A DNA stretch of 64,000 nucleotides from Echinococcus granulosus (lineage: Eukaryota > Platyhelminthes > Cestoda > Cyclophyllidea > Taeniidae): the NCBI RefSeq assembly GCF_000524195.1, contig NW_020170382.1:1034423-1098422 (forward strand). The letters are read 5' to 3'. Each line of letters starts with the position of its first letter. Positions within the stretch are counted from its first letter, which is position 1. The translations under genes were made by a program, and so were the position numbers. Positions 60,392 through 64,000 of this stretch are shown here, in pieces. The notes beneath the pieces were generated by a model. That model had not been told where the DNA came from, searched no databases, and saw nothing but the letters and a program-made list of their open reading frames with translations.

Positions 60392-62235
60392 TGCCGCGTG
60401 TACACAGCCTCAGTAGCCTTGTTCATCGCCTACCCTACCCTTCCCTTCCCCTTCTCAGTGCAATGGAGTTTCCACTCTATCGAATTAACATCGCGCTCTC
60501 CTCATGCGTCATTCACCGCATATTTTATCCATCCCTTCTTCCGTGCCTCTCGTTTCCTGTCTCTTCAACAGCTCCCAATGCTGCCTCTGTGTGTGTGTCT
60601 CTCCCTCTCGATTTATCAATCAGTGTATGCTACTCCCTTGCGCTTGTACATCTTCTTCCCTATCCTTCTTACCCGAAGTATTTGATGATAGCGTTCTTTG
60701 CTAAAAATCGCAATTGCCCTCTCTTTTTATCATATGAACATACAATGACCACCATCATTCTGTTGTCTGTTTATTTCTTTGGTCTACTTAGTGAGTTATT
60801 GATGGGTTGACATTCAGTGAGGCTTAGAAGGTATACAATAAGGCAGAACAAGGGTCCGGTTTTATAAAATGTTATCAGTTGATTGGCAGTGCCACTCTAG
60901 GATAAGCGGATGGCGCACGCGGCTGTTTCTGAGCCCCCGATAGTGGTTTCAGGGTGGTTTTATGACCACGAATCCCAATCACTTTGAAGATTATGCATGC
61001 TACTTGCTTTGATGAGTGATTTGTCAATGGGGTAATGGGTATGAAGTGTCCTGTAAAAATCATGTGGAATCCGACAGGTTAAGAACCTTGGACACTGGCA
61101 GAGTTATGCGGCATTTGGGTATTAGGTAGTGGTGCACGAAGGTGAGTCTGAAAGCATCGACTTTTCCCTACGGCGTGCTCTCTGATTAAGGACTTCTAGA
61201 CTAGGTGCTATCCCCACTTGACAGTGCTTGCCTGGAATCGAAGCAGTAGAAAGTGCAGTTCGTGTTGGCATTGGCGCTTGACTGTCGATGAGTGAAGTAA
61301 TACCTCGAGTCTGACGTAGAATGATGACAAGAAGGCTAATCAAAATTCATTAAACATGAGGGTGGATTTTTGGGGTGAGGGCATTTCACGTTAACCAGCA
61401 CTGTTGAACCGCGTAGAGACAGACTGTCTGCCACTTACATGACGATATGATGGGCAAGTACTTGTTTGGATGCATTGCTTATGTAAATAGCCACAGCGAA
61501 TGCCTGATCCACAGATGCAGCCCTTGTATTTTAAGCAAAATATTTAATTGTGAAATGTTTTTGGTGCACCTACCTCTCAGGGAACCGCGATTGACTTGGA
61601 CTCAACCGTTTTTTTGCAAAGTATTTCAAATGCAGCCGGTAGTAATTCCATTGGCATAAATTTTGCATGCAATTAGCTGGGCCCAGAGTTTAACGGCCAA
61701 CAACGACCCTTTTGCCCCAGTTGTCTCTGCTACATCTAGGGTATCGCTATCGGTGTGGGGTCAAGAGGATAACTAGCCATGTAAACGGTTTTTTGGATGA
61801 TAATTTAATTTCTGACCCTTTGAGTGTAATCACAGGAAAAAGTGTTTCCTTTTAATTCACACTTTCTCATTAATGCACTTTTGTGAGAGAATTAGACCCC
61901 ATCCTGAAATTTGTTTATCATTTCAGGATAGACGCACAAGAGGTATTGGGTTATTCCCTTGGATTAAAAAAGTTCTACTTAACTTTGAAAGTAATAATAC
62001 TTCTCTCCTATATGCAATTTTCATCGCCCAGAAGGGAAATAAAATGCAGTAAAACCACAACAAGTACAAGCCGAGAATTTACATCACAGCCTTTTTATCA
62101 TTTCGAGAAAACTACACTATTGCAACACCAGTAGACTCATGTAAGTCAAGTAAGGGTAACCGAGCTAAATGTGAACGCCTGCTATTCTACAAAATAAGGA
62201 AGGCAGGAAAAGAAGAAGAAGGGACGTCTATGTGC
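60392..62235. other. Convergent intergenic region between FMNL and SLC25A1
   Basis: It contains the FMNL 3' UTR, pyrimidine-rich at its start (60392-60680, many CTTCCC/CTCTC runs and a GT repeat at 60587-60598), and the SLC25A1 3' UTR. No canonical AATAAA was seen soon after the FMNL stop; an ATTAAA occurs at about 61349. No gene was recognised. Confidence 0.5.
60587..60598 (+). repeat. Short GT microsatellite
   Basis: CTGTGTGTGTGT within the FMNL 3' flank. Confidence 0.6.
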
Positions 62236-62562
62236 CTATCCGATTGAGGCTTTAGGTTTTTGGGTGGGCCACACCTTGGTAAAGACCTCCATGAGGCTGT
62301 CGTAGATCACGAATGTGATGCAGACGTCCAGACACACCCGTGTCAATCGTGGAACCGTGCCTTTATAAAAGCTTGAAGAAATGACACAATTAGGGAAAAT
62401 GAATTTTGAGAAGAAACAGTTGTGACCTACGGTATGGTAACCAGATGGAAACTGAAGGAAAAAAACCATTACCAAGAAAAATACTCACGCCATAGGACCC
62501 TCTTCTCGAAGAATTTTGAGGGCACAATGGAGAGTGTTCTTGTATTTGTGAGCCTCAAAACC
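62236..62562 (-). CDS. SLC25A1: Mitochondrial tricarboxylate (citrate) carrier, last two exons
   Basis: SLC25A1 exchanges mitochondrial citrate for malate across the inner membrane. Exon 62562-62489 encodes [20 protein letters not shown] then EGPMA. Exon 62371-62236 encodes [34 protein letters not shown] and a tail to TAG. Human SLC25A1 reads GLEAHKYRNTWDCGLQILKKEG then [25 protein letters not shown], so the paralogue assignment is firm. The intron is 117 nt with GTGAGT and TTCAAG, phase 2. This is the end of the third carrier repeat and its last transmembrane helix. The first roughly 250 residues are not in 62563-64000 and must lie beyond the right edge. Confidence 0.94.
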
Positions 62563-64000
62563 CTTCAAAGAAAGAAGAATTCATAACAAAATGATCAAAA
62601 CACAAATTACTTAGTGTGTTTTTAGCATTTTAAAGTACTTATGGTTTTTAGTAGCGGAAAGCAAGGTGTTGAAATTGTGTTGTTAACTCCAGCATTTTCG
62701 AAAGGCGACTTTTTGAGATCTCAATGCACCATGCATACTGATACAGTGTTTGGTCTGCACCAAAATTGTTCAGCGTTTCACCGTAAAGGTATCTAGGGGA
62801 CTTGCCATTTCATCAGTTACGTTTTAGTTCTAGCTGAGGATGTGTGAGCTGGAATGTTAGCCCATCCGAAGGCAAAATTGATGAGTCTTAGTATGCACTT
62901 ATTTCTCGGGGATAATCCCGGTGATCCTTCTAGTAATTAGCGTAGATACTATTTAATCGAAGAAAATAGTGATATCCTACGAAGAACACGAAAGTCGTAC
63001 ATAAATTTGGACCGAAATGTGTGTATTTACTTCTACCGTGTGGGTGGAAATCCTTAATATTTAAACCAATGCATGCAAAACCAATCAGAGGTGTTAATTT
63101 TTGATACACGAAGAGTAGATATACATGCTTGCACAGGAAAGGTTAAAGTGACTCTGAAAGGCACTCCAAAGGCAAGCGCGTGCGAGGCCAATTATAACAG
63201 GGAAGAGAGAAGAGGACGGAAGCAATCTCGACTTCCAAAGCTTTTTCAGCCATTTACCAAGTGTCACAGTGCCTTTAAAACGACAATATCTCGATCAAAT
63301 CGTGATGGGTTATTGGGAAGTAAAATGTAATGACCGTCGCCCTTATTTGAACGAATGACTTTGTAAATAAAAGAAAATTGTTCCACCAAGCGCTTATGTG
63401 CCATGTTTCAGCCGGCAGAACGTAAAAATTTTGATGCAAAAATGCAAGCAAATCAAGTCATCGTTCAGCCTCATTATGAAAGTTTTGACGAAAAGGCACA
63501 CCTTTGCCATCTTAGCTACCAGCTATACTGACCTTAGGACTGTGACCTCAAATGAGGCTAGATGTCTCATAGCAAAAGCCAAGAAGAAAACCCACTTCTT
63601 TTCGATAAAAGAAAATAAATGGTTTTGAAAATCTGTGCACTTAAGCCTTATGGATCGGTTAAACCTGCTAACCTCTTTCCTACAATGTCCCATGTTTAAT
63701 CTGACAATTTGCAGTTGGGGATTAAGTACGATTACCATTAACACCCACGATCGAGGATGCGTTGGTCGGAATGTATCGAGACCAGAGTTGTAAAGTCGGG
63801 AGGCGCTTTAAGTACCATTTTGAGTGAAGGACGCCTAGTATTCCTGTTTTCAGATTTATGAACTATTTCCCATTTCAACAATGAAAAGCTGTCTGCCTTC
63901 CAAAGTAATCTAAGTTACGCTTTAAGACCTACCTTCGATTCCTTCTGATATTAAACTAAAACTGTTATGACAAATTAAAACACCCAGCGAAAGCCTTGCC
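62563..64000. other. SLC25A1 intron, running off the right edge
   Basis: No exon carrying PLDVxKTRMQ or the other carrier signatures was found on the minus strand. Small frames on both strands (for example 63073-63330 plus) look like chance. Confidence 0.55.

Overview
The window looks like nuclear DNA of a flatworm, most likely a tapeworm (Cestoda). It holds intron-containing animal genes, and its introns fall into two size classes: 28-78 nt, with several at 32-34 nt, and several hundred to several thousand nt. Protein divergence from vertebrate homologues is high. The organism call is an inference from gene content and intron sizes, because no species-diagnostic sequence was available.

Layout from left to right. 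A calsyntenin gene (minus strand, 19345 down to 2349) fills the first 19 kb and runs off the left edge; eight phase-consistent exons give the first 615 codons. An intronless 282-residue protein of unknown identity lies at 21331-22179 (minus) and carries a SILK-type plus RVxF-type pair of protein phosphatase 1 docking motifs. The stretch 22-31 kb is gene-poor. It contains five degenerate copies of one short interspersed repeat, plus-strand coding remnants at 29.8-30.6 kb, and a compact ASB13-like ankyrin/SOCS-box gene (minus, 28112-26786).

UBE3D, a HECT-like E3 ubiquitin ligase, is complete on the minus strand (34204-31086, 5 exons, 413 aa). It is divergently arranged, across 853 bp, with a 25-kb formin gene of the FMNL type on the plus strand (35058-60391, 19 exons, 1276 aa, every splice phase consistent). 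The right end holds the last two exons of the mitochondrial tricarboxylate carrier SLC25A1 (minus, 62562-62236); the rest of that gene lies beyond the window.

The most interesting observation is the formin. It keeps a canonical N-terminus (MGN start, GTPase-binding/FH3 region) and a good C-terminal DAD motif. Its FH1 is nearly free of polyproline in the coding frame, and its FH2 has lost the GNxMN signature. It therefore looks like an autoregulated scaffold whose actin-assembly core has degenerated. Other points of note are the ultra-short introns, a strand-composition (T versus A) switch that follows transcription direction, and the repeat family.

The genes are not an operon and share no obvious pathway. 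Two of them (ASB13-like and UBE3D) belong to ubiquitin ligation and lie 3 kb apart on the same strand. All exon boundaries were read by eye from reading frame, GT-AG sites and phase; none is supported by transcript data.
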